Of a stretch of 64,000 nucleotides of DNA, positions 22,659-33,905 are shown one piece after another. Source of the DNA: Pezicula radicicola (Eukaryota > Ascomycota > Leotiomycetes > Helotiales > Dermateaceae); the NCBI GenBank assembly GCA_003008705.1, contig PDUO01000008.1, forward strand, positions 124,001 through 188,000, given 5' to 3'. A model generated the notes under the pieces. It was not told where the DNA came from and ran no database searches. It was given only the letters and a program-made list of their open reading frames with translations. The position numbers and the translations under genes were made by a program. The stretch's first letter is position 1; every line of letters starts with the position of its first letter.

Positions 22659-24835
22659 ATGAACGCAATATCTCAAGAAGTTTCGATCGAATCAATCCTC
22701 CTGGCTACACCTGCACAAGAACGCGACGCGTGCAGACGCGTTAAAGCCTCATTGATCACAACTCTAAGTTCAGAGAAATGCTGTCTTAGCAATGTCGACG
22801 ACAAATTCCGAGCAAACGGGACTGTGGACCGCTTACTTGCCGCCGGAGGTTTGGACATGTGTTGGAGATCAGGTATGTAGAGGCTGGGACTTGAGTGCTC
22901 AGTTGTCCCTCCCTGTCTTCTTCAAACACCATTACTCCTGCTTGTAGAACGGCCGCTGATGGTCCTTTATCTAGATTAAAAGCCGAGAAACTCTGCGAAG
23001 ACTTATCGCAGTCTGCCGGACCTTCCGAACAATCTTTGCACCTTTCTTGTATGCACGCCACACACTATGCTTGACTCGCTGGACGCCATCGCAGCTAGCA
23101 GAACTGCTCCTACCAACCGGGCTTAACCACACTAGGGAGTTCGAGATCGATCTTCCTAGCTTTAATGAAAAGCGTATTACATACAACGTTGGCATGAACA
23201 GAAGCTATGCTTTATTTGTTGTTAAAATGTTGGAAAGAATGCCAGATCTACAAACTTTCCGGTATGTACAGTGCCATCTTTTTGAGCCCACTTCACGGGA
23301 TGCTTACGGTAAACCGGGTGGATCAGCTGGATCGATAGCACTTTTCAAGAAGAGAATGACCCATCACTAATTCTGAGGAACCGCCGACTTTTGAACATGC
23401 TTAAGGGATGTACAACCCTCAAGAACATATGTATCATGCTTCCATTTATAGGAGATTTACCGCGGGATCGTACAATGGTTCTTAAGAACCAAATACACTT
23501 GGGTGGGTTTCGAAGTTTGACGTCACTTGAACTCTACGGGTTCCATGTAGCGGGGTCCCGGGCCACGAAGGATATTGCTACTGTGTTATGGGAGAGTCCT
23601 AGTCTCAAGACGTTGTGTTTAGCGATGGCGTGTGGGTTCGATAATGTAGACGATCCAGAAATCATCAGCTTGGATCCTGAGAGCAAATTCTTCGAGGATT
23701 TGTGCAAACTATATGCATCTAAAGCCAATACGTCGCCACTGGCGCTTGAAACTCTTCGCCTAGGGCATGGTGTGTTTTTTGAGGAGCCTGAGTCACCTTC
23801 AGCTGAAAATTATCTGGCAAAGTTCACAACGCTAGCTGTCCTCAAGACACTCCACATCTATAATGGCTGGGTCAGGTTCGATCTTGATGAGCTGGAGGAC
23901 ACTGTGACTATTGGCTGGTCTCTACTGACGGCTTGTAAGTCTCTACATCAGCTTTCTGTTAGTAGGCTCGAACCTGACGTCAGATCGTGGCTCAACAATG
24001 ATGGTAAATCAGTTCAAGAGCTCATAGTCACAGAACATTACACCAGAGATGATCCGGGCTTGATACATTTTAATGATTTGAGACTCCCGCAACTAAGTAT
24101 GCTTTCTGTATACGAGAAGTCACTTTCCACAGATGACACCATGTCAGATACTGGCTCTGCACGCTCCATTGCGATAGAGTACGACGACACCATATCGATT
24201 CTTGACCGGCTTTATGATGGGGGATCTACACTTACTCGCCTACATCTTTCTTTAAGTATTGAGACGCAATGGGTCTGCCTCTCTTCGTCGCTTCTAGTTG
24301 GATAAGCTAACTATAACAGGAACAATTCGTTTCCCATCTCCCGAAATTAAAGAACCTCACTCAACTACGTCTCAGCAAAAAAAGCCACAAAGTAGGCCAA
24401 TTCCCAAAGAAGAGCTCGTCTCTGTGGCCTGGCATTACGAGAGAGAAGGACCTCGCGCACGAATATGCGAAGCTGATATTTGCCATGTGCCCACCCTTAG
24501 AATTGATTCGGATAAGAACTTGGGCCTGGCAGCGTCAGCATTCAGGTGCTCCCTCAGAATCCCATAGCCTGGAGATCGTGGAAACCCGAGAGCTAGAAAA
24601 GGAAGAGATTTTAAATATCGAGCTATTTGCCATCCGTGATTTTGCTGAGCAGAGCGGATTAGCAATTGACGAAGATTTGGAACACTTTAAGGAAATCTCA
24701 GACGAGCAACAGGATCGCGCTGATCGAATAATTATGAGAATAAACGAAGCATTTCGGGCAGGCCTTGTGAGCGAAGACGGACGACTCCCTGAAGGCTGGA
24801 TGGACGAATTTAGGGATGACGTTCCGCGGGAATGA
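22659..24835 (+). CDS. Leucine-rich-repeat / F-box-like protein, 5' end uncertain
   Basis: The body is assembled from three reading-frame blocks. The first, ending at 23261, reads ETLRRLIAVCRTFRTIFAP then LYARHTLCLTRW. A 65-bp intron (23262-23326, GTATGT...TCAG) joins LQTFR to WIDSTFQEEND. That block runs to 24272, where a probable 47-bp intron (24273-24319, weak donor GTCTGC) leads to EQFVSHLPKLKNLTQLRLS and the stop at 24835. Leucine-rich blocks recur (RSLTSLELYGFH, SLKTLCLAMA, LALETLRLGHG, LKTLHIYNG). This is the pattern of fungal F-box-like LRR proteins, thought to recruit targets to SCF ubiquitin ligases. The exon from 22659 to about 22872 may belong, but no donor-acceptor pair joins it cleanly and no F-box is obvious. 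Roughly 650 aa in total. Confidence 0.65.
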
Positions 24836-25833
24836 CAAGAGAGCCTAGTTGATGTGGAAAACTAAACTCAATTCCTTTGGACTTCTAAGCTTGGTGTTCA
24901 TTGGCGTTCCTTTTCAGCTGATTTTGATTGGTTGATATTGGATATAAAATACTGAACAAGCCGGCAAAAACACTGCGTCACAAGCTAGCTATTGTAACTC
25001 ACAAAACACAGGAGATGAATATGAAGGTGAACAGCCTATGATATAATCTGCGCTGTGTATCTGGAAAAGAACCCCCCCAAGGATACAAGCGTGATCATAG
25101 TTCGTCGACAAAGTTCTTGCGCCTAGGACTTCGGCTGGCATTATGTGATGTCTGCATTTTGTTATCAATGCAAAAACATAGCCTGAGGTCCTTGCCCTGG
25201 GGTTAAGATGGGTTGAGGCTTGGCTCTCTTGGCAACGGCTAAAAGGGGGAAATTCTGGCTGCAGCGCCACAAGAGCACGACTTCATAAGATAGGTATTTG
25301 CTTGTGTTACCACATTATGAATTTATGGCACATACTTTACCATTTACGTCTGTCTCTCTGTACTCTTTGAAAAGTTGAATCTTTGGAAGACAATTGCTAC
25401 ATGGGTAGGAGAAAAGGCGAAGTAAGTCTCGTTACTCGTACAGAGTACCCCGCCACAATACCTAAGGGGGTGGTGGCACGACTCATTCTTTCATATTCAA
25501 TTGTCTACATTCAGTCTAAAATAATAGGATCGACTGCTACTAGGTTTGATCAGCCGATCTTTTGACATTGATCCTTGTTTTCGCAATCACTTTAGACTTC
25601 TAGAAGTTGCACATTGAGAGGCTTGTCATTGTTAGCCGATCAATGCTGGTGACCCGAAAGTCTAAATGTACTGTTCCTTCATCAATTTCCGAGAGCCCGA
25701 AAGCTTCGGAAAAACCGTATATATAGATACTCGAGGAAAGCGTTTTCAATTTCTACGTTCGTCAGCTTCGACGTCACATTCTTTTGTCGAGCAACCACAC
25801 ACTCCTTTACAGTACAATTTTCCTTTCTTCCCA
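24836..25833. other. Intergenic and promoter of the GH55 gene
   Basis: 998 bases with several short ORFs and no recognised gene. A TATATATAG-like box near 25718-25726 lies about 110 bases upstream of the GH55 start and is the best TATA candidate. Confidence 0.5.
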
Positions 25834-28631
25834 ATGAAGTTATTTAATCTCATTGCCGTCTCGGCATTCTTTTCTTCTACGTTTGCGAAACATGCGCACC
25901 ATCGACGCCATCACCGCAATAATGCTCGCGATGTTGACGTTGGTACCAGCATAACGAACTCAGGCACTTGGTGGCGTGAGGCTATGACACATAACAGTCG
26001 GCCAGGATATTTGAATAGCGAAGATGCAGCTTTATATTCGGTTTGGAGAGATGTGAGAAATACAACCTTTGAGGGAGGTGTTGTTGGAGATGGGGTAACG
26101 GATGATGCTCCAGCGATACAGGCAGCTATCAATTGTACGTACTCTTACATATCAGCTTACTTTAGAAAGTATTCTGACTAACATACTGCGTTTTAGTTGG
26201 TACTGGCGAAGTTTTATACAAAAGAACTGGAACTGGCGCGCAAACCACCGTTCCAGCAATGGTGTTTATTCCCGGAGGAAATTACCTCATAAACAGCAGC
26301 TTACAACTTCCTCTGCAAACAATCCTTAGTACGTTTGAAGCAAGACTACATCACTCTGTTCTTGAACTGACGCTCACTAGTCGGCGACCCTTTAAATCCG
26401 CCAGTTTTGATTGCAGACCCGTCATTGGGTACTGATGCCATAGTCTATGTGTACGACGCAAATTTCGGGCTTCAACCAACTACCCAGTTTTTCCATGGTC
26501 TGCGGAATTTGGTTTTCGATACCACCCGGGCTCCAGCCAATCAGTCCGCCAATGGAATCAACCTACCAGGAAGTCAAGCGACCTCCGTGCTGAACTGCGA
26601 GTTTAGAATGACGGAAGGAAGTCAGCATCTCGGTATTCAGATGTATGGTCCTGGCGATGCGGGTGGTTCAGGTATCATTATTAGCGATTTGACTTTCCAC
26701 GGAGGTGGAACTGGTATCCGACTCAACAATCAACAGCTGAACTTCAAGAATATGACATTCGATTCCGTTGGAACGGCCATATCAGTTCACCATGTTTTCA
26801 CGGCAACATTCCAAGGAATGGAGTTTAAGAATTGTGGCTTAGGGATCGACATGAATAGCACCGACGTTGGCGGAAGTTTGTCATTGCTTGATTCCTCCTG
26901 CAGTGGATCAACAAAAATGATGCAAACGAGGGCCTCAAGCCAAGGAGACTACTCGCTAGTCATTGAGAACTTCAAAAATGAAGACTGTGGTCCTTCGGTT
27001 ATAGATGCAACTGATGGTAGTGTGCTACTTGCGGGTTCTGTGGCGTCAGCTTGGGTCATGGGTCCTATTTTTGACAGCAGCTCTGGAAACTCCACGACGA
27101 CTACCAATGGAACTATAAGCAGCACAACTGGACCGTACGCCAATACCACTACTTCTACAGTATCAGCCAACAGCAGCTCAGCGACAAACGGCAGCAGTGC
27201 TGGGACTTATATTAATACAACACGCCCAAGCTTACTCACAAACGATGATGGATCTTACTTCACCATGCAGATGCCACAGTACGAGAATTACGATGTTTCT
27301 CAAGTTTCCAACGTTAAGAGTGATTTTGGAGCTGTTGGAGATGGCAAAACTGATGATACCGCAGCAATTCAAGCCGCTTTAACTGCCAATGCTGGAAGCA
27401 AGATAACTTTCATCCCCGCTGGAACCTATCTCATTTATCAGACAGTTTCGGTGCCTGTAGGATCAAGGATTGTTGGAGAAATGGGGTCCGTTCTCAACGG
27501 TAAGTTCCTGGGTGGATTACTGAAATTGATTGGCGCTAAATGACTGTTTAGCTGCTGGAACTGCATTCTCAGATGCTTCGAATCCTCAGGTTATGCTACA
27601 AGTTGGGAGTGCTGGGGATGTGGGTGGTAAGTTAATCAGGTGCCCCATGGTAGAAAGTTTGATTCTGACCCTCAACAGTTGCTCAGATTTCCGACATGCT
27701 ATTTTCAGTTTCTGGCGTTTTACCAGGCGCCATACTCGTCGAGGTCAACATGGCTGGTACTAACAAAGGAGACGTTGGTTTCTGGAACTCTCATTTCAGA
27801 GTTGGGGGTTGGGTTGGAAGTGGTGACATTCGCCGGAAATGTCAAACTGATGGTAGGTTTTTCTTGTATGAGCACTAAGCTTAAAGTCAAGCTAACACTT
27901 TTCACAGACACAAGCAATTGCAAAGCTGCTTTCCTAATGATGCATCTAACCGAAAGCTCATCCGCCTATCTCGAGAACGTATGGGGGTGGACAGCAGACC
28001 ACGACATAGATGGGGGACCCAACATGAACATAGCCACAGGCCGTGGTCTTCTCGTCCAAGCAACAAAGGGAACCTGGCTAACCGGTACATCTTTCGAGCA
28101 CAACGTCCTCTACCAATACCAACTTGACGGTGCTGAGAACGTCTACATCGGCATGCAACAAACCGAAACGCCTTACTGGCAAGGACCAGGAAGCCCCAAT
28201 CCAGCACCAGAACCATGGACACCAGATTCAAACTACAACGATCCCACATTCTCAGATTGCGGATCTAATGAACAATGTACCATGGCATGGACGATGCGTG
28301 TTGTTGGCGGCAACAATATCTTCAGTTATAACAGTGCTTTCTGGGTGTTTTTCAACCATTGGGCTCCGGGCAATTATCTGAGTAGCGTGGACCAGAACGA
28401 TGTTGGTCAGTATGCTTGCGGGACTGTGGAGGATGGTACTGAGGATTTATTTTGGTTTAATATTGATACTAGGGTTTGTGATTATATGGTTTTTGGTAAG
28501 AATTTCTTCATGTTTGTTCGCTTCTTGAACGCTTTTGGCTAACTAGCATATCAGATGATGGAAAGACGCAGACGAGACAGCAGAACGCGCCAGGATCTTG
28601 GGGCGGTGCCGTTGCGGCGTACCTTGCCTAG
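25834..28631 (+). CDS. Secreted glucan 1,3-beta-glucosidase, GH55 (two pectate-lyase-3-type beta-helix domains)
   Basis: Seven exons: 25834-26134, 26197-26328, 26381-27499, 27552-27626, 27679-27852, 27908-28495 and 28555-28631. All joins are in phase and give 821 aa. A signal peptide covers about residues 1-19. The first beta-helix domain begins at the GVVGDGVTDDAPAIQAAI motif. The second repeats it as DFGAVGDGKTDDTAAIQAAL near residue 500. Between them is a Ser/Thr/Asn-rich linker with many N-x-S/T sites. The second half has FWNSHFRVGG, SAYLENVWGWTADHD and GTSFEHNVLYQYQLDGAENVY, which are GH55 hallmarks. GH55 enzymes cleave beta-1,3-glucan from the chain end, for nutrition, cell-wall turnover or mycoparasitism. 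The last 77-bp exon is needed to reach a natural C-terminus (SWGGAVAAYLA). Confidence 0.94.
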
Positions 28632-29299
28632 GTGGATTCCAGGTAGTTTTTGTTTCGTAAAAAATCAATTTCAGATTCAAAACCCGTTCATTTCTCGACT
28701 ATTCACTGGAAGTAAGTGCGAATTATGCGATTTACAGCATGCTGCACGATGTTTGGTGAGTGTCTGACCAGTACTTAACTCTGCAAGACAAGAGCTCCCA
28801 TCCTAAAGATAGAGAAGCTAGCTTGCCTTAACGGAATAAACTTATGTTGTTTATCTTATATAATAGTAGCAAACAATAAATTATTAGAACTGGAAGTTTA
28901 CCCTAGTAGTTGGTTTTAAGCACCTCTGTACAGAAGGTCTTCCTACTACCTGGAGCTCTTCGCTTACTCACATATACCTTAAGCGAGCGAACTATTCGAG
29001 CTTCACTACAACGTAAAAGCTTAACGAATAAACTGTATATATCTTATATCAGAAAATACCTCACCTACCAGCTAGATAAGTTTTATTTATCATACTAACG
29101 CTCGAACGTGTTTATAATTGCTAAATTATGAGATGAAATCCTTCCGAGCCCTCCCTGCTGAAGCTCTACACAAACTTACCCAAAATCTAACCCGCCTATT
29201 CTAGTTCAAAGCTTATCTTAACAATTTTGAAGGTCCTGAAATAGGTAGCTAAAGAGCACAGTAGCGCAAAATATCTCTGCCATGTATGCTAAGTCTCCA
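28632..29299. other. Intergenic, AT-rich
   Basis: 668 bases. From about 28840 to 29150 the sequence is strongly AT-rich and looks like decayed repeat DNA, without identifiable ends. No gene called. Confidence 0.5.
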
Positions 29300-30167
29300 C
29301 TATTTGCATTTGAGCAACCAAAGCTGAGCGATTGCCATGACCGTTGCAATGCTACCAGAGCTCAATGCAGAGCTAGCAGTAACACCACCGTCAAAGAACG
29401 CAATTCCCGAGGTCAAGGCGTCAAAAATGTCGGTTATAGCGCCTGCTTGCAGACCGGCGCTGATGACAGCAGGACTTGGATTCCAAAGCAGAAGACCGAG
29501 ACAAAGGTCACGGATGGCAAATAAACGGACAGCTTATGATATGATATTCATCAGTTTGATGATCTGCATGGCTCCCTTTGTCAAAAGACTTACCAATGTT
29601 ACTTCCAGCCACGGACTGTGTGCCGATGGTCTGGGCTCCGGAACTGCTATTACTTAAGCTCTTGGGTTTATTGATTCCGTACGCGCTGGAAAGGAAAGTG
29701 TCTGTGGAGATAATTGTAAGCTATTTGTCACTAATATTTTCAGAGAAGCCGGGGTGTGAGTTAGGCTATGAAAAGAACTTAGTCAGGCAGGTGCATAGGC
29801 CGATAAAGACTAAACTATCTCGGTGTTGTGTAACGTGTTCTTGTTGGTAAATGTGGAATGGAGGATACTTACTTGGTGAAATAAAAGCTCCAATACCGAC
29901 TCCAACCCTGTATCGCACTGTCGTTAGCTTCGTTCAAACAAACTCAAGTTGGGTCGGCAGAATTGTTAATACACTTACCTGAATAAACAGAGAATAGATA
30001 ACGGTGTCGTAGACCCTTGACGGAAGGAAGAGTTTCCCGACCTACAGTATGTGAGATGATGTTTTGAAATATAACAAATTAACTTGCAAAAGCCCCAGAA
30101 TGAGCATCCATATGAACGGCGCTCATTACTATAAGCGACAGCAGATTGTAGATTACTATACTTACAT
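29300..30167 (-). CDS. Small multi-pass membrane protein, DUF4267-like
   Basis: This gene is hidden because every exon is short. Proposed minus-strand exons are 30166-30167 (AT of the start codon), 29979-30041, 29873-29907, 29594-29701 and 29300-29532. Together they give 146 aa with all phases matching. The protein reads STTPLSILCLFRVGVGIGAF, ISPNTFLSSAYGIN, then AVRLFAIRDLCLGLLLWNPS, then AGLQAGAITDIFDALTSGI, and ends after a last hydrophobic helix. Four hydrophobic segments with an RLFAIRD-type motif between them match the DUF4267 pattern. Function unknown. The first intron splits the ATG in this model; a different start exon remains possible. The plus-strand ORFs over the same region are shadows. 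Confidence 0.7.
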
Positions 30168-31267
30168 TTTGAGAAACGATTCGAGGCGATTATGAATAAA
30201 GAGGATAATAGGAGATAGATAGAAACTAAAGGACAGAGGAGAGAGTTTATATAAAGAATACAGGAAATGTTCTATGAAGATTGCGATTTGCGAAGGGCAA
30301 AGAGTGGATCAGATACGTTCTCCCATTTGCCAAGCTTATAGTTATCAACATACAAAAGCATGGGGAAGTCTAGAGTTTTCAAGCTCTCAAGCTAGTATTT
30401 CGGCCGAAGGCAGTGCCTTGAAAGGCTTTGACTCTTTCGGCCGAAACTCAAAGCAACGATAATACCGCTTGGTATTCTTGGCTTAATCACGCTAAATAGC
30501 GAACAAGTCCAATTGGAGTTATATAAAACGGAGAAACAATATCCTTGCATATAAAGCTTTCGCTACTGAATCCTTAGGTCCTAATGCTAAGAAAACTATC
30601 TCTGTGACTTACTGGTATTAGCATTAAGTCTAGAGCCATCCTCTATCCCTACGTAGAACATGTGCAAAGTGAAAGTAGAAAAAGCGTAAAACGGAGTTCG
30701 ATATAGGTGAAGACTAGGGAGTTAATACTATGCGCAAAAGAGATGAACATCACCCAAAAAGAAAAAGAAAAAAGGCACGTTTACTGTTTTAACCGTAGAA
30801 CGGCATGCTTAACCTTTTCTGTGATATAACCGATGCATTTAGATAAAGGTAAACAATCACTTCCAAAAATAAATTACGAAGATATTAGTTGTAGTTAGAA
30901 ACTTAGGCTTAGGGTAGTTTAATTCAGGTGTTTGTAAGGGAATCCTATAAAGTAATCTATATTCTAACACAGGAAAGTAGATCAATTGTACAAAAAATTC
31001 TAACCTTAGTGAACGACTGAGATTAAACACCAATAACTTATCCCGATCTAGTTATCAAGGATCAGACTGGCTTGTGCTATTCGAATTGTTTCCTTTATCC
31101 ACCGACGTGCCCTCGGCATTCCCTAATGATGACTGGTTAAACTGGATCGACGTCGTATCATGCACAGAACTCGTCATGATTTTCTCCTTGAATATAGACA
31201 TAATCGAGGGTAAATTCAGAAGTATTATCCAGAGGAACTTGTTTTTCGGTTAGACCTTGAGTAAAAT
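30168..31267. other. Intergenic
   Basis: 1.1 kb between the DUF4267-like start (minus) and the end of the PTH11-like gene (minus). It contains the twin TTCGGCCGAA palindromes listed separately. A short plus ORF at 30274-30462 has no recognised feature. Confidence 0.5.
30399..30445. promoter_or_regulatory. Two perfect TTCGGCCGAA palindromes, 37 bp apart
   Basis: Copies at 30399-30408 and 30436-30445. Each is a 10-bp palindrome carrying abutting CGG and CCG triplets, the half-sites used by Zn2Cys6 dimers. They lie about 230-280 bases upstream of the DUF4267-like start. A regulatory role is inferred from symmetry and position only. Confidence 0.4.
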
Positions 31268-32406
31268 TTATGTTTTGGGAGACAGAGGGGGGTAGGGAGG
31301 GGTGAAATTTACTATTTCTCTTCGTACCCAATTTATTGGCACACGGAGATCTGTCATGGTTAAGAACAGAACGAAGACAAGTACAGCTGAGACAATAGTG
31401 AAGAAGCCTGTGCAGAGCATGGCTGTGATGAAAATCTTTCTGCGAGTGTTTTAGCGTTTGGTTTCGGGCAGGGAAATCTTGAGGGAATGCACTTACTTAG
31501 CTATAGAAATCTTGACGTTCCACAGGTCTGAAAGTACCAAGATAGGGATTATTAAAAGACTAATATCTGATCTAGTGGCTCTGGGTTAATGGTGTGTTTG
31601 CAATGGGAGGAGTAAACCTACACAGCATGGCAGATAAATATACTGTAAGTGTAGATTGGACCGGTAGCACAAGTCTCTAATCATAATTGTTAGTTGATAT
31701 GGTCGCATACAGGGAAATATTTGCTTTTACTGAAGCCTGGTGATTCCGTCTTCCAGTGATCCTCAAATTTTGGGCAATGTCCCAGCTCTACGCCCATAAC
31801 TACTATGAAGCAGACAATACAAACGACAATAGCTATCTGGAGGACACGCCGCTGCTTCCATATGTTACTATAGATACGTTTACGTTAGAAGCATGCATTT
31901 TTTTTATGTTTAAATAGCAATGGAAGTCATTACGTAAAGGTGCTGTAATAGATGAGGAGGGCCGCCTTAGCCGACCATACGAAGATAAGGTAGAATGTCC
32001 GCGACATGAATTGAAAGTGGAATATTTTGTCGATTACGGCTATGTTGTGAGATTGGAATAGACTGGCGCCCGGAGGTAAATTTGCCAATAGATAGTCGGT
32101 ATCCCGTACTGTTGCAGTTAGGAATGTGCCAGCTGTCGCATCCCAGAAAATTTTGCTCACTTGCAATCAGTTGGAATATTAACACTACAATCGCTATAGC
32201 CTACAGCTCGTAAGAAAGTGGTACTAATATTCGGCATTCTGTTGGCTTACTAAGCATATTATAGCAATATAATCATGGCCTTTTAACCCGCGCCATCCTA
32301 CGAGATGCAATCGTATAGCGACCCTTGCAATTGTAATAACAATAGCAAGGCCAATTTCAATCCACATCTCGATAGTGTAACTTCTTACTGAAGGTTCGTT
32401 AGACAT
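31268..32406 (-). pseudogene. PTH11-like / rhodopsin-fold seven-helix membrane protein with an apparent frameshift
   Basis: Exon 1 (32251-32406) starts MSNEPSVRSYTIEMW and gives helix 1 and GHDYIAIICL. After an intron the frame continues AIAIVVLIFQLIA from 32200. Near 32155-32170 the coding frame then shifts by one: the following SKIFWDATAGTFL to SRTFYLIFVWSAKAALLIYY is in another frame. No acceptable splice pair bridges the shift. Later exons continue cleanly: WKQRRVLQIAIVVCIVCFIVV, CATGPIYTYSIFICHAV, then SLLIIPILVLSDLWNVKISIAK, then KIFITAMLCTGFFTIVSAVL, with the stop at 31268. The order and the two-Cys extracellular loop fit the PTH11-like rhodopsin superfamily, putative surface receptors. 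The C-terminal tail is short. Either a recent pseudogene or a single-base sequence error. Confidence 0.6.
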
Positions 32407-33905
32407 CGCGAGCCGTCCTGTGTGAGGGATGAAGTGGTAGATTTGTAGGACACAGAAAAAGAAAGTGATCGATCAGTCCTGGAAGTTATAAAGGTATAGC
32501 CAGTAAACACATGCCACTCTACAAAACCAAACGTATATAATAAACAGGTTTGGAACGGATGCTTGTATTCCGAAAGAACGGTCTGGGTTCAGCGTTGACT
32601 GCGTTCAACGTTATTATATCAGGAACTCCATATGGGTAACTCCATCGATAGCTAAGCGCCACCACACTTCTATTACCAGTCTTCTGGAAATCCGTTTTCG
32701 GCGCCTACTAAAGCACTTCTAAGCGAGCGTGAAATCTAATACACCTGCTGGCGCTTTTAAAGACCGTTGCCCCCTCGCTAAGCGAGTATTAGTTGCATTT
32801 CGTTGCAGCGAGGTAGAAGGCTAATACTAGGTAGGTATGAGACAGCGGCTAGCTAACTAGACTGAGGCTGATTGCGGAACAATGGCGGCTACTGAACTTT
32901 AAAATAAATAAGGTCGGTAAGATTGAAAGTTGGTGATGTTTACTGGACCCTATTTCGTTTAGTCTGTAAAGGTTCAGGCTTTATTATGTGGGAGATCTAG
33001 GTCTATGCGGATATGGCAATGTTCTCGCTCTTATCCCAAGATTAGTATTAAGATATTGCAATTGGATCCTGCTACTGCTGATCAGCACAGTCCACGGAGG
33101 TCCCCTATTGCTAAGACCGTTCGAGTCACTCGCCCAAAATTAACCATTTTATTTCTTTTATTTTTAGATCCAGCAGCCCGGAAGACAGGCAGTACAGATA
33201 TTTCGCACTGTTGGGCTAAAACTGAGTTCCCTAGCTAATCTATCTTCCCTTGGGACAGTTTTGCAGTGCTGCAAGGGACATTAAACTCTTTGGCAAGCCC
33301 TGGCTTACATCGTGCATTAGGAGGACCCTTAAGCGAACACCGACGATTACTTTGTACTTTCGTACGGAAGGAGGTCTCAAGAAATAAGCGTTACCCTCCC
33401 TGGCTCGCCTAAAGGCTTTCAGCGTCTCTGAGGTGCGCAATTCTACGGCCCTGAAAGTGCGTATAATTTGTCACGCGAGCCAGGGACGGTGACGCTTATT
33501 TCTTGAGACCCCTTCCGTACGTTCAACTTTGACATCTGGATGCCAGTGATGTCATGTAAGAACACTTGAGAAATCTTTCGTCGAGTGTGACATGTGAAAA
33601 CCGCATATCTTGGTTTCCTCCCCTCGACAGCTAGGCTAATAGAGCCCTATGGTAAAGACAACTCTGGGTAATAACAATCTCAGTTGGAGGTTTAAACAAC
33701 ACAAACTGCACGTTGTGAGATGACAAGGGACTTGAGAAAGGAAAATGACTTCCCATCCTATAAGGGCCTTTTGCATGGTCAATGCAAGTGGATCACAAAG
33801 ACAGTTCTTCTAAAATCTCCATCTTTTTATCTTTTTGTAGGCCAAATCATGCTATGCTTAGACTTTGCCTTTGGCGGCTGAATAGCATTTATGCTTCTAG
33901 CAAGC
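32407..33905. other. Repeat-bearing intergenic region
   Basis: 1.5 kb with no supported gene. Around 32720-32820 there are several GCGAG/CTCGC words in partial inverted arrangement. The strong hairpin at 33361-33521 is listed separately. This looks like a zone of small decayed mobile elements. Confidence 0.5.
33361..33521. repeat. Long imperfect inverted repeat (48-bp and 47-bp arms, 66-bp spacer)
   Basis: The left arm 33361-33408 and right arm 33475-33521 are reverse complements with two mismatches and a one-base indel. Both arms begin or end with CGTACGGAAG and include TCTCAAGAAATAAGCG. The spacer itself contains a weaker GCTTTCAG/CTGAAAG pair. The unit is GC-richer than the RIP-affected elements in this window. 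It could be a foldback or MITE element, or a transcribed hairpin. Confidence 0.85.

Noticed and set aside
25834..28631. Two separate pectate-lyase-like genes
   Set aside because: Splice phases join all seven exons into one GH55 protein with two beta-helix domains and a single signal peptide.
29337..29657. Plus-strand ORF of 106 codons
   Set aside because: It is the antisense of the minus-strand DUF4267-like exons, which form a consistent spliced gene.
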